From Cellvibrio sp. UBA7671 (GTDB taxonomy: Bacteria > Pseudomonadota > Gammaproteobacteria > Pseudomonadales > Cellvibrionaceae): 64,000 bases of DNA. Under the pieces are notes generated by a model that did no database searches, was not told where the DNA came from, and worked only from the letters and a program-made list of their open reading frames with translations. The position numbers and the translations under genes were made by a program. The stretch is from positions 124,001 through 188,000 of the forward strand of contig DLHJ01000012.1 of the NCBI GenBank assembly GCA_002483145.1, read 5' to 3'. Below are positions 19,347 through 30,900 of the stretch, piece after piece (positions within the stretch are counted from its first letter, which is position 1; every line of letters starts with the position of its first letter).

Positions 19347-20585
19347 ATGCTCGATGGTTTGCAAGAAATTCTTTATACCCTGCGCATGAACAAATTGCGC
19401 ACTGCACTGACGGCCTTCGGCGTCTTCTGGGGTATTTTTATGCTGATTCTGCTGCTCGGTGCCGGGCGCGGAATGCAAAATGGTGTCTATGAGGATTTTG
19501 GTTCTGATGTGCTCGATTTTATCGTCGCCTATACCGGCACTACATCTGTTGCCTACAAAGGCATGGGCTTGGGTCGGCAAATACAATTGACGCTTGAGGA
19601 TGTGGAAGCCATCAAACAACAAATTCCCGGCGTGCGTTTTATTGCCGCCGAAAGCCAGCGCGAAGGTGTGTCTATTGTTTATGGGCGTAAAAATGCGAGC
19701 TTTGCGGTGTTGGGTGTGCCCGATGAATATTTCGATGTAAAAGAAAGCATTCCATTTAATCTGGGGCGCAAAATAAATCCGCTCGATGAACAGGAGCTGC
19801 GCAAAATTACGGTAATTGGCAGTGTGGTTGCCGAGCGGCTATTTGGCAAGGACGTTGATCCGGTAAATAAAGATGTGCGCGTCAACGGCGTGATGATGAA
19901 AGTGGTTGGCGTTTTTTATGATAAAGGCAATCGCGGCCGTGATTCAGAGCGCATTTATATTCCGCAGCCCACTTTCCAGAAAATATTTGGTGAGAGCAAT
20001 CGTATCGGTTCGATTTGGTTGCGGCCAGAAATAGGTTTGGATGGTTTTGCGTTGGAGAAAAGTGTTATTGAATTATTGCAGCGCCGTCATTCGGTATCAC
20101 CGGAAGATAAACGCGCAGTTCGCTCATTCAATATGGCGGAACCGGCAAAAATGGTGAACGGATTATTTTTCGGTATCAATGCGCTGATTTGGTTTGTCGG
20201 CTTGGGTACCTTGATGGCAGGTATTGTCGGTGTGAGCAATATCATGATTATTACCGTCAAAGAGCGCACCCGTGAAATTGGTATCCGCAAGGCGCTGGGT
20301 GCTACACCTTTTAGTATTGTTGGCACCCTGTTGTTTGAATCGATTTTAGTCACTGGTATTGCAGGTTATGCCGGGTTGGTATTGGGTGTGGGCTTAATTG
20401 AATTGATTTCGTTTGGATTAAATTCTGCGGGCGCACAACTGCCGTTCTTTAAAGATCCGGAAATTAATTTTCAGGTAGCGATTACGGCTATTGTATTGCT
20501 GGTGGTTGTGGGTGCTTTAGCGGGCTTAATGCCCGCACTGCGCGCGGCGAAAATTATGCCCATTGAAGCCATGCGTGCGGATTAA
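19347..20585 (+). CDS. ABC transporter permease, MacB/FtsX type (pair 2, subunit A)
   Basis: A 412-residue MacB/FtsX-type permease paralogous to the one at 15868-17118. Both begin with LQEILYTLR, share LLLGAGRGM in the first membrane segment, VGVSNIMIITVKERTREIG at the second, and end with LMPALRAA plus a short acidic tail. It starts 23 bases after the ATPase stop and precedes pair 2 subunit B by 12 bases. Confidence 0.9.
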   Translation: MLDGLQEILYTLRMNKLRTALTAFGVFWGIFMLILLLGAGRGMQNGVYEDFGSDVLDFIVAYTGTTSVAYKGMGLGRQIQLTLEDVEAIKQQIPGVRFIAAESQREGVSIVYGRKNASFAVLGVPDEYFDVKESIPFNLGRKINPLDEQELRKITVIGSVVAERLFGKDVDPVNKDVRVNGVMMKVVGVFYDKGNRGRDSERIYIPQPTFQKIFGESNRIGSIWLRPEIGLDGFALEKSVIELLQRRHSVSPEDKRAVRSFNMAEPAKMVNGLFFGINALIWFVGLGTLMAGIVGVSNIMIITVKERTREIGIRKALGATPFSIVGTLLFESILVTGIAGYAGLVLGVGLIELISFGLNSAGAQLPFFKDPEINFQVAITAIVLLVVVGALAGLMPALRAAKIMPIEAMRAD

Positions 20586-20597
20586 CAGGAGCCACTG

Positions 20598-21863
20598 ATG
20601 ATTATCGATACGGAAAAGTGGCAAGAGATTTTTAAAACCCTCGGCCAACATAAATTACGCACCGCCTTGACCGCGTTTGGTGTGTTCTGGGGCATTTTTA
20701 TGCTCACCTTATTGCTCGGTGCTGGCAAAGGTTTGGAAAACGGTGTGAATGAAGGTTTTCCGCGTGTGCCCAATATTGTCTGGGTGTGGGTACAGGGCAA
20801 TACGCAATTGCCTTATCAAGGCATGCCGATTGGAAGACAAATTGCGTTCAAACCCGAAGATGTGGCCGCGATTGAAAAAAATGTGCCCAGTGTTGGTTTT
20901 ATCCGCGGGCAAAATTCAGTCGGCATCTGGAGTGGTACACCACCCTATGCAGTGCACAAAGATAAAAACGGGACTTTCTTCGTAGAAGGTATACATGCAA
21001 AGATGGAAAACATCAACTCGCTGGCGATGATTGAAGGCCGTAGCATAAATGAGTTTGATGATCGCGAAAAACGGAAGACCGTCATTATCGGAACACGCGT
21101 GCGCACGCAATTATTTGCTGAAGGTGAAAATCCGATTGGCGCAGACATCACCATTAACGGCATCAGTTTTAAAGTGGTGGGTGTTTTTAAATCCCTCGCC
21201 AATGGCAACCAACAGCAAGAAGAGGAAAAAATTTATATTCCCAACGATACCTTGCGCTACGCCTTTAATCAGGTGGGCTGGATTGGCAGTTTTGTTATCC
21301 AACCCAAGCCCGGTTTGCATGCACGCGTCGCTGAGGAAGATGTTAAAAAATATCTGGCCGAACTTAAAAAAGTTGACCCTAAAGATGTAGGCGTATTTGG
21401 CAGTTTTAATTTACAAAATGAATTCGACAAAATTGAAGGCCTGTTTACCGGCATTCAGGTATTTAGTTGGGTGGTGGCAATAGGCACCATCATGGCGGGT
21501 GCAATTGGTGTGGGCAATATCATGCTGATTGTAGTGAAAGAGCGTACCCGCGAAATTGGTTTGCGCAAAGCGCTGGGTGCAACTCCTGCATCTATAACTG
21601 GAATGATCGTACAAGAGGCCGTGTTTATCACCACAGTCGCTGGTTATTTCGGTTTAGTGATCGGGGTGTTGATTCTGGAAGGCATCGCAAAATTATTAGA
21701 GGCCGGTGGCGGTAAAGCCGGATTCTTTGGTAAACCAGAAGTGGATTTTGCTACGGCATTTACCGCGTTGGTGGTGTTGGTGATATCGGGTTTACTCGCT
21801 TCTTTGATGCCTGCGGCCAAAGCGGCCGGGGTAAATCCCATAATCGCTTTGCAAGACGAATAA
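20598..21863 (+). CDS. ABC transporter permease, MacB/FtsX type (pair 2, subunit B)
   Basis: A 421-residue permease paralogous to 17130-18389. Shared features include the KWQEI start, GVFWGIFML in membrane segment one, GVGNIMLIVVKERTREIGL before segment two, and the NPIIALQDE C-terminus. The ATG at 20598 is preceded by AACAGGAGCC, a good ribosome-binding site. With subunit A it probably forms a heterodimeric permease. Confidence 0.9.
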   Translation: MIIDTEKWQEIFKTLGQHKLRTALTAFGVFWGIFMLTLLLGAGKGLENGVNEGFPRVPNIVWVWVQGNTQLPYQGMPIGRQIAFKPEDVAAIEKNVPSVGFIRGQNSVGIWSGTPPYAVHKDKNGTFFVEGIHAKMENINSLAMIEGRSINEFDDREKRKTVIIGTRVRTQLFAEGENPIGADITINGISFKVVGVFKSLANGNQQQEEEKIYIPNDTLRYAFNQVGWIGSFVIQPKPGLHARVAEEDVKKYLAELKKVDPKDVGVFGSFNLQNEFDKIEGLFTGIQVFSWVVAIGTIMAGAIGVGNIMLIVVKERTREIGLRKALGATPASITGMIVQEAVFITTVAGYFGLVIGVLILEGIAKLLEAGGGKAGFFGKPEVDFATAFTALVVLVISGLLASLMPAAKAAGVNPIIALQDE

Positions 21864-21913
21864 CCATTTTTTAAAACACACAATTTTTTATCAGCAATCG
21901 TAAGAAGGACACC

Positions 21914-22987
21914 ATGAAAAAGTTTATCTGGTATGCAGTGTTGGGTTTGATCGCCGTAGTGTTTATTGGTACCGCCGTGTTTTTGTATAACAAATCCCAG
22001 GAGAAGCCGGTTACTTACACCTCGGATGCCGTGTTTAAAACCACTATTGTGAAAAAGACGGTAGCAGTGGGTAAAGTTATTCCACGCCGCGAAGTGGAAA
22101 TTAAATCGCAAGTATCCGGTGTGGTTGAAAAGCTCTATGTGGTTGCCGGCCAGAATGTGAATAAAGGCGATATCATTGCCAAAATTACCTTAGCGCCCAA
22201 TATGGTGATGTTGAACCAGGCTGAATCGCAATTGGAAACTGCCAAAATTAATTTGCAAAACGCGACCGATGAATTTGAGCGCCAGAAAAAACTGTTCGCC
22301 GACAAATTAATTTCTACTTCGGAGTACAACAAGTTTTTGCTCAATTATGATTTACAACGCGAAGCCGTGACTTCAGCGGAAAATAATCTGCTGTTGATGA
22401 AATCGGGCGCCACCAAAAAATCCGATAAAGTCTCCAACATGATTCCGGCTACCGTTACCGGTATGATTTTGGATCTACCCTTTAAAGAAGGTGCGTTTAT
22501 TGTAGAGACAAGTTCGTTCGGTGCAGGTACTACTATTGCTACACTCGCCGATATGAACGATATGATTTTTGAAGGTATGGTGGATGAATCCGAAGTAGGC
22601 AAAATCCGCGAAGGTATGGAGTTGGTATTGGATGTAGGCGCATTGGAAGGGGAACCCTTTACCGCGATTCTTGAATATATTTCTCCTAAAGGTGTAACGG
22701 ATCAAGGGACCATTAAATTCCAGATTCGCGCCGCCGTGAAACTGAGCGAAAAATTATTCCTGCGCTCCAACTACAGCGCCAATGCCGATATCGTATTGGA
22801 TAAGAAGGAAAACGTTGTAGCGATCAACGAAGGTAACTTAATTGTGGAAGAAAAAGCCCAGTTTGTTGAGATCGAAACCGGCCCACAAAAATTTGAAAAG
22901 CGTGAAGTGAAAACCGGTATTTCCGATGGTATCAATATTGAAATTCTGGAAGGCTTGAAAGAGGGCGATAAGATCAAGCATCGCTAA
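21914..22987 (+). CDS. Periplasmic membrane-fusion protein (HlyD/MacA family)
   Basis: A 357-residue adaptor with one N-terminal membrane anchor (FIWYAVLGLIAVVFIGTAVFLY). It then has a lipoyl-like half motif KSQVSGVVEKLYVVAGQNVNKGD typical of MacA/HlyD proteins (key features SGVV and GQNVNKGD), a coiled-coil hairpin (about 95-155), a second lipoyl half and a beta-barrel region. It would bridge the MacB-like permeases to an outer-membrane channel. No TolC-type gene lies in the window, so the channel must be encoded elsewhere. Last gene of the locus. Confidence 0.92.
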   Translation: MKKFIWYAVLGLIAVVFIGTAVFLYNKSQEKPVTYTSDAVFKTTIVKKTVAVGKVIPRREVEIKSQVSGVVEKLYVVAGQNVNKGDIIAKITLAPNMVMLNQAESQLETAKINLQNATDEFERQKKLFADKLISTSEYNKFLLNYDLQREAVTSAENNLLLMKSGATKKSDKVSNMIPATVTGMILDLPFKEGAFIVETSSFGAGTTIATLADMNDMIFEGMVDESEVGKIREGMELVLDVGALEGEPFTAILEYISPKGVTDQGTIKFQIRAAVKLSEKLFLRSNYSANADIVLDKKENVVAINEGNLIVEEKAQFVEIETGPQKFEKREVKTGISDGINIEILEGLKEGDKIKHR

Positions 22988-23000
22988 TAAGCAATTGCTC

Positions 23001-23032
23001 CTAAAGCCATGGTTAACATGGCTTTAGCATTT
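23001..23032. terminator. Bidirectional terminator between fusion protein and XRE regulator
   Basis: CTAAAGCCATG (23001-23011) and CATGGCTTTAG (23017-23027) form a perfect 11-base stem with loop GTTAA. It lies between two convergent genes, 13 bases after one stop and 14 bases before the other. Confidence 0.7.
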
Positions 23033-23041
23033 TCCTAATAC

Positions 23042-23773
23042 TTACCTCTTCATCGCCTCAAACATTTTCAACTCCCAAGGGCGCATCGCTAGCAGTAAAC
23101 CCAAATGTTGGCGTTTATCCAGCGGCAATTTTGCATCTGCCTGATTCAAGGCTGCTGCCTCCTGGGTCAACTGGTTCAGACGATTTTTAATAATAGCTGC
23201 CGATGCTGCCGAATAACTGCCGCGCATATAAAAACGAAAAGCCTGTTCCTGGCTGAAATCTCCCTCCATAAATTCCACAATTACATCGCTGCTCATAAAC
23301 TGTTCCAACGGTCCGCCGGGAATCCAGCGAAAATCTTGCGCAATCAGCAATTTGTATTTATTGCCGGGCAAAAGCTGCAACATTTTTAATTTGTCGAGCC
23401 GCGCCAGTAGTCGGATACATTCGTGTTCTGTGATTTGGTAGTGGTTTATTATGTCGTTGAATGACCAGCCATCGCGGGCGCACACCGCCACCAACAATAA
23501 TTTTTTATCGGCAATTAATTCTTCTTCCTGTTCTTGCGTCAATTGCGTAAGGCGGTGTTCTTTTTGGGTATTTAATAAAAATAAATCCGAAAGGCTCAAT
23601 TCCAATAAACCGCAAATTTGTTCGAGCCGCTCCAGCGTAAAACTCTGGCTGGAAAAAATGCGTTTGATATTGGCTTCACTTAACTCCAGCGCCTGGGCTA
23701 AATCTTTGTAAGTGAGATTGCGGGCCTTGAGCAGTTGTTTGAGGGTATCGCACAGGGTGGTAATTTGGCTCAC
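23042..23773 (-). CDS. XRE-type helix-turn-helix transcriptional regulator
   Basis: A 243-residue protein with a GTG start. The N-terminal helix-turn-helix (LTYKDLAQALELSEANIKRIF, seen as LTYKDLAQAL then SEANIKRIFS) is followed by a hydrophobic segment LLELSLSDLFLL of Cro/CI type. The remaining 170 residues form an alpha-helical domain, possibly with a second winged-helix-like part (WSFNDIINHYQITEHECIRL), of a kind often seen in proteobacterial regulators. No cofactor motif was seen. It converges on the ABC exporter locus; regulation of that locus is possible but unsupported. Confidence 0.82.
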   Translation of the reverse strand: MSQITTLCDTLKQLLKARNLTYKDLAQALELSEANIKRIFSSQSFTLERLEQICGLLELSLSDLFLLNTQKEHRLTQLTQEQEEELIADKKLLLVAVCARDGWSFNDIINHYQITEHECIRLLARLDKLKMLQLLPGNKYKLLIAQDFRWIPGGPLEQFMSSDVIVEFMEGDFSQEQAFRFYMRGSYSAASAAIIKNRLNQLTQEAAALNQADAKLPLDKRQHLGLLLAMRPWELKMFEAMKR

Positions 23774-23920
23774 AGTAGCGGATTCCTATACTTTTGGTTT
23801 CGCAGCAGTCTAACTTATCCAGAAAAATTTACACCAGAGTCTGCGTCGATCACCAAGGAATACAGGCTAACAATTAAAGTCTATCGTCATTAATCGCAGA
23901 ATAAACTGCTTACCTGAAAT

Positions 23921-23950
23921 AAAAGAGCCGCAAACGCGGCTCTTTTATTT
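23921..23950. terminator. Intrinsic terminator of the lipoprotein gene
   Basis: AAAAGAGCCGC (23921-23931) pairs perfectly with GCGGCTCTTTT (23936-23946) around AAAC. It lies just downstream of the leftward lipoprotein gene, with T-runs on the minus strand. Confidence 0.75.
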
Positions 23951-23974
23951 CCAGTGGGTGCTTGAAACCAGAAT

Positions 23975-24724
23975 TTATTTTTTAGTGGCTGCTACTTCCA
24001 GCTCCATAAAATAAATCGTTGTAGTACCTTCAAAACCAGAATCTGTACCCATCAGCACCCAAAGACTGCCTTTGTCATCAGTCACAGTTGAATAGGCGCC
24101 TTTTTCGGTAATCAGGGTTTTCTTCAAATAGGTGGTTACCACATCGGTTGCGCTGCATTCCTGGCTGTTGGCAAAATCCCCGGCGATAATTGCATCGCTA
24201 CCACCGGCTGCCTGGTTGCCTTTATCCCAATTCAGCAATAAAAACCCGGTGCCGTCGTTGACTGCTTTAGGTTCATTTTTTGTCGCGCCGACTTTAATCC
24301 ACACACTATTGCCTGGTGAGCCACCAATGCCGACGCAATTATTTTGCGCGTTAGTGCCAAAGGTTACTTTAAAACGCAGATCGTAGCGGGCGTTGGGTTC
24401 AAGCCCATCTACTTGCTTGGTGATAAACATAAACAAATCGTCGCTATGGTTATTGCCAGTGACTTTAAAACCCTTACGGGTAGTTGTTAATGCAGCTGGC
24501 AAATTAGCGTGCCCGGAACCCAACTCATAAAATTCTTCTTCACCTGCCGGGTAATCCGCAAATCCTGCCTTCCAACCGGTAATGCCCTCATTGAAATCGA
24601 TATGTAACATTTTGGTGTTTGGATCTGCTTTGGGAAGATCGTCACTGCCGCAACCGGCAATAAAAAGCACCCCTGCTAAAATTGCGACCAACGGTAATGA
24701 TTTCTTCCAGTTTCTACTAGCCAT
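23975..24724 (-). CDS. Predicted lipoprotein of unknown function
   Basis: A 249-residue protein with a lipoprotein signal peptide: MASRNWKKSLPLVAILAG then LFIAGC, where the cysteine is followed by GSDD. The start at 24724 is chosen because it gives a clean signal; the reading frame extends 37 residues further upstream without one. The mature part looks like a single beta-rich domain with segments HIDFNEGITGWKAGFADYP and YDLRFKVTFGTN, of jelly-roll type as in carbohydrate-binding or surface proteins. No catalytic motif recognised. Divergently transcribed from the five-repeat protein across 248 bases. Confidence 0.8.
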   Translation of the reverse strand: MASRNWKKSLPLVAILAGVLFIAGCGSDDLPKADPNTKMLHIDFNEGITGWKAGFADYPAGEEEFYELGSGHANLPAALTTTRKGFKVTGNNHSDDLFMFITKQVDGLEPNARYDLRFKVTFGTNAQNNCVGIGGSPGNSVWIKVGATKNEPKAVNDGTGFLLLNWDKGNQAAGGSDAIIAGDFANSQECSATDVVTTYLKKTLITEKGAYSTVTDDKGSLWVLMGTDSGFEGTTTIYFMELEVAATKK

Positions 24725-24972
24725 AGTGATTTCCTCAAGGGTTATTAGGCTATCTATCCTGAGGGGGCAAGGGGTAGCAAGTCTGTTGGTAAAGTGTTGC
24801 CGGTCGTTAAAATTTGTAACTGCCGTTAGATTCACAGCAGGTGCACAGGGCTTAATTTGGGTTCATCTGGGGACATATGCTAATCTAAGCGCCTTTTTCA
24901 TGAGACTATTTTCCCCACTCTCAAAGTTTTTACTAATAAAATCTTTCTCCGTTTTCGGAAAGGAATACAGGT
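24725..24972. promoter_or_regulatory. Divergent promoter region
   Basis: The 248-base gap between the leftward lipoprotein and the rightward repeat protein must hold both promoters. AT-rich stretches lie near 24800-24830 and 24925-24945; a clear ribosome-binding site (AAAGGAATACAGG) precedes the ATG at 24973. No palindrome stood out. Confidence 0.4.
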
Positions 24973-27900
24973 ATGTTGAAGCAATCCCTCCGTTTATTCG
25001 TTGTCCTGAGTTTTGCACTTTTTGCCAATCTTCTATGGGCGGCTAAAGCTGTCGATTACACCCCACCCGATTTTATTCCTGACCAAGTGGTTAGCGACGA
25101 AAAGATTATCTACCTGCTCAGTAAAAGCAATAAAGCGGTTTATCGCTGGTCTATTGCCACCTCGGCGTATCTCAGTCCGCTTACGGTTGGGTTGGTAAAA
25201 GATGATGTTGAATATTTACCGACAACTATTGAGGTTGCACCAGGCCATAGCCGGTTATATATCGGTTATGAGACGGGCGATATTCGCTACCTGGCACTCA
25301 GTGGAACAGCAACAGAAAGAAGCTTTGCAACAACTGCTATGCCTATCAAGGAATTGGCTGCGGCGGGAAAATATTTGATTGTTGTAGATGGTACTTCGAA
25401 CTACGTCGGCAATCGTTATTCATTCAATAATCGCGGTACTATTATTGAGCAAAGCTCGTCTTATTTGGATTTGGTTGATCACCATATTTGGAGCCCGGCA
25501 GATTCCAAAGTTTATCGTGTAGATTCGAGTCAGGTCGACGCCACGTCAATCGATCAAAAGACTGGCAGATTTGGCATACGTTCATTTCTATTTTCCACCC
25601 ATAGCCTTGGCACAAACGGTCCAATACTAAGTATCTCAGCGGATGGGCGTTATTTACTGACACACACCGGGACAATAGCCGCCCCTTTGAGCCGCAATAT
25701 ATTTCTTGGGAATATCGGTGATTGGATAAAAGCAGGAAAATTTTTACCCGATGGCAGTATAGTTTCACTGAGAGGTGTTTTTTATTCCTGGCCCTCGAAA
25801 GCCATGTTAAAAATGCACGATGCCAATTTACGCGTAGTAGAGCAGCGCGAATATGCGGGTGAAGTGCTAAATATTTATGGTACTGCGAGCAAATATGCGG
25901 TGCTAATGGTGAATAACGAAAAACTGGAAATACATACTTACGTTCCCAACCCTGACAGCGATGGCGACGGAGTTGCTAATGCCACAGACGCATTTCCATT
26001 AGATGCAGCAGCCTCGCGCGATGCTGACAAAGACGGTTATCCCGATGCGTGGAATAAAAATCAAAATGCTTCGTCTAGTCCAACGGGGTTAGTGTTGGAT
26101 GCTTATCCAAAAGACGCCGAGTGCAATTCATTGGCGCAGGGGGATGGCAAATTGTGTAACTATACGGCCACTACACCTGTCTTTACCCCGGATGCAGTGA
26201 CATCCGATGCTAAAACCGTTTACTTGTTAAGTATTTATAATAAGAAAATATATCGTTGGTCGGTAGAGAAAGGCACTTATATCAGCCCATTAAAGCCGGG
26301 CATTACCAGCGGTTATCAACAACTTTTCCCCACGACTATGGCGTTCGCTGAAGACCAGAATCGTTTATATCTGGGTTATTCCAGTGGCGCTGTTAATTAT
26401 GTCCAACCTTCCGGGTCTTCTACCGTAACTGAGAAGCCCTTTGCCACTGTTGATTCGGCAGTCTCGAAGCTGGTTCCCGCAGGAAAGATGCTGGTGATTC
26501 AAGATCAAATTAGCCGTTATAGCTTTGACTCAAAAGCTGTACAGAAAGATAAAAAACAACAATATCCGGACTCGGCAAAATATACATGGGATAAAGTTAA
26601 CAGTCGTTTGTATTTTCTGAGCTCCAGTTACACTAATTATCAATTTTATTATTTTTTGGTAAATCAAACTTCCGGAAAACTGTCTGAATATAAATCGTCA
26701 GCTTTTAACATAAATAATAGTTTGGGAAATTTACTGACCCTGTCACCTGATGCGCGCCAAATCCTGTTGGGTAATGGTGACATCTTCAAAGCGGAGAATC
26801 TCAGTCTTTCCCGCTCTCTGGGGCGTCGATCCGATGCGGCAAAATGGTTGGCGGATGGGTCAATTGTGCAGGCGTATTCGCTGGGGCAAAAAATTGTATT
26901 GTCGCGCATTGATCAAAGTAATCAGCTGCTTGAAACAACCTCGTTTGATGGCGATTCGCTGGTGGGTATCTTCGGTACCGATAAAGCTTTGGTTGTACTT
27001 GCCTTTAGATTTGGCAAGTTGGTCAGCTACGCTTACACACCAAAAGACGATATCGATGGTGACAAGGTTCCTAATGCGCAAGATGCATTTCCCAATGATC
27101 CAGCGGCCTCAGTAGACAGTGATAATGACGGTTATCCGGATAGTTGGAATCGTGGATACAATCAATCCAAAAGCACGACCGGATTAGTGCTGGATGCTTA
27201 TCCAAAAGATTCCGCATGTGCGTTAATAAGCGATGGTAACGGAACGATTTGTGATTACGCTGCAAGAGTGCCTGCGTTTATACCAGATCAAATCATCAAT
27301 GAAGGCGATATTGTTTATTTGTTGAGTAAAGCCAACAATCGCATTTATCGTTGGTCGATCACTGCGGGTAATTATATTAATCCGCTGGTAGTTGGAACAA
27401 AGGAGGGAACTAATACACTGGCGCCAACCTCGTTTGCCATAGTTGCTGATCATCAGCGCGTATATTTGGGTTATTCAAATGGACAAATAAATTATATTAA
27501 TTTGGATGGTGCCAAAGAAAATTCTTTTGCTATTAAAACCGCCGGGCATCAACAATTAGTTGCAGCAGGAAAATATCTACTCATTAATTCAGCCTATCAA
27601 TATTCCTCTTCGGGTGAGCTCGGAATTTATGACAAGAGCGGCGCTGCAATGTTCAACGGAGGCAGCTTTTACACCTCCTATACATTCGGTTGGGATGCTG
27701 TTAACTCAACAGTTTATTCATTTCGCGATAATACGTCTCCGAATGATTTATTGTTTCGTGTAATTGATCAGGCCACTGGCAATGTCACCGCGAGCGGTGA
27801 ATCTCCGTACCACGGTGATTACCTTATTAAATCCCCTATTAGGCCATCAACCGATGGCAGTCTAGTCTTACTGGGTAGTGGTGATTTGTACGAACAGAGT

Positions 27901-30900
27901 CAATTGAAGTGGGTTGGTTCCTTGGGAACGCAAATCGATGACGCGAGATGGTTGGCTGACAACTCGTTAGTGACGATTAAAAACCACGATAGCCTAATCA
28001 ATCTTCAGCGGCGAGACACCACACTAAAACTGGTAGAAGAAATCAGCTTTGCAGGAATTGGTTTGGGCATTTTTGGTAGTGATAGCAAAATGGTGGTGTT
28101 AGCGCTTGATGATGAAGGGAAGTTACAAGCGCATGTTTACTCACCATCTAACGACACTGACGCCGATGGAGTGAGTAATACTGCTGATGCATTTCCAATG
28201 GATCCTGCAGCATCGGTTGATACCGATAACGATGGTTACCCGGATTCCTGGAATTCAGGTAAAGACGCTGTTGATAGCACCAGTGGTTTAACGTTAGATG
28301 CTTATCCTGTGGATTCTGCTTGTTATCTGTCGGAGCACGGCGACGGCAGCAATTGCGATTACGCAGCGACTATGCCTGAATTTATTCCTGATCAGATTGT
28401 CAGTGATGGCGATATAATTTATTACCTCAGCAAAAGCAATGGCAGAATTTATCGGTGGTCTATCGCTGATGAGAAATTTATTAATCCCTGGATTGTTGGT
28501 ATTACTCAAGGCTTTACTCGTGTTTCACCACGCAAAATGGCCTTGTCACAGGTTCACGGGCGCATGTATTTGGGCTATGAAACGGGGCAAGTTCGGTATA
28601 TCAATTTAAGTGGTGTTAAAGAGAATGATTTCACTGCAGTAGCTATGTCCGTTAACGGTCTTGCAGCGGTGGGTGATCACTTATTGGTTCAAGACAGCAG
28701 CGGTGCTTGGGCAACTCACTATATCTATGATGCAGCGGGTGCACTCACCGATAGCAAAGACTGGAATTATTATTCACGCGAATACGCGTGGGATTCAGTA
28801 AATTCTAAAGTCTATTTTTTCCGGGATGATACCAGCCCTAACGATCTCCATTTTGAAGTTATTGATCCAGCCACTGGTATGATCACTCAAGAAGGTGAGA
28901 CGCCATACCATGGTGCTTACAACACCTCGGGGGTGATTCGTGTTTCGGGTGATGGAACGCGAGTGTTGCTCGGCAGCGGCGATATCTATAACGGTGCAGA
29001 TCTGACCTGGGCCACGTCTGTGGGTGCCATGGTTGATGCGCGCTGGCTTGCGGATAGCTCTCTGGTCACAGTAAAAAATAGTGGTAATCAATTTGTCGTT
29101 GAGCGGCGCGATGCAAGTTTGAGATTGGTTGAACAACGAATTTTTGCTGGCGAAGTATTGGGTATTTTCGGTTCGGATACTGAGATGACTCTGTCCGCTT
29201 TTATTGATGGCAAGCTTGGCGCCTATGCTTATGTGCCTAGTGATGACAGCGATAATGACGGCGTAGAAAATACGCTAGATGCGTTTCCGCTTGACCCTGC
29301 TGCTTCTGTTGATACCGACAATGACGGCTATCCCGATGCTTGGAATGTTGGTTATACCCAAGCGGATAGCACCTCCAATTTGAATCTTGATGCCTACCCT
29401 CAGGACTCTGCCTGTTATCTGCCAGCTCATGGTAATGGTACCGATTGCGACTATGGTGCGACCATTCCAAATTATGTGCCTGATCAGATTGCCAGTGATG
29501 CGGAATACATTTACCTGCTAAGTAGCACCAATCAACGAATTTATCGCTGGTCATTGGTGGATAAAAAATATGTAAATCCTTTTGTGATTGGCTACAAACA
29601 AGGTTTAGCTACTTCCTTGCCGAAAAAAATGGCACTGTCTGAGGCACATCAACGGATTTACTTGGGTTATGAGTCAGGCGCGATTCGCTATGTGGATCTG
29701 GCAACAGGGCAGGAACTGCCATTCGCAAACACCGCAATGGCGGTGAATGGTTTGGCTAGTGTGGGCAACTATCTATTGGCGCAGGATTATAGTGGTGCTT
29801 GGGCTGCTCACTATATTTTCGATCAAACTGGCACCATGACAGACTACAAGGATTGGAACTACGCATCAACGGAGTACACGTGGAGCCCGTTAGATTCCAG
29901 AGTCTATTACAGTGGTTATTGGGAGGCGGTTGATCAAGAAACCGGAAAGATCACCAGTCAAGGTTCATTGCCTTATGCCTATGGTTACGACCAGCTGGGT
30001 ACTCGCGTATCGCCAGATGGGTCAATGGTGCTGTTAGGAAATGGCGCTATTTATTCATCCATTGATTTGAGCCTCCAAAAAAATCTTTCTACTTCGCTGC
30101 GTGACGCTCTTTGGACAGGCTTCGCTCTCACTACCTTGGAGTATAACCAGCTGAAGGTGCGCAGCCCGATAGACTTCTCTGAGTTGCAAAGTCATCCAGT
30201 GACAGGAACCGCATTGCGTATTGTCGCTGATGGTCAATATGCCGTTGTTGTTCATGTCGTAAATGGTGCTGTCCAGTTCAGCCAATTCGCGATTGGCGAT
30301 AGCGATGGCGACGGCCTGCCAAAATGGTGGGAAGAGTCTAATGGATTAGATGATGACTATGCCGGCGATGCAGCGTTGGATTCTGACGGCGACACTTTAA
30401 CCAATCTGGAAGAGTATCAAGCCAAAACTAACGCCAGTCTCGTCGATACTGATGGTGATGGGATCAGCGATGGTGACGAAGTGAAAACCTATTTCACCAA
30501 CCCGATTAAGACTGATTCAGATGCCGATGGATTAACCGATTATGTGGAATTGTTTGATCACCAAACTGATCCACTTAATCCGGATACAGATAACGACACT
30601 TACAGCGATTATGCAGAGGTAAGCGTTTATGCCACCGACCCTAAAGATGCGACCTCTGTTCCACCCGCGATAACGACAATGCAGGAATCTTTTGAAGCGG
30701 ACACCTTGTCGCCCCTTTGGGTGGCTGGCACCAACAACAATGCAAACTGGACCGTCGATATTTCCAGCGCCTTTGCGGGGGCAAATAGCATCCGCTCAGG
30801 CGCGGTTGATCATAATCAGCGCAGCTCGATAGTATTTAAAGGATTATTTGCCGCAGGCACTTTAAGTTTTCATGCGCGAGTTGACGCGGAGGGTTGCTGC

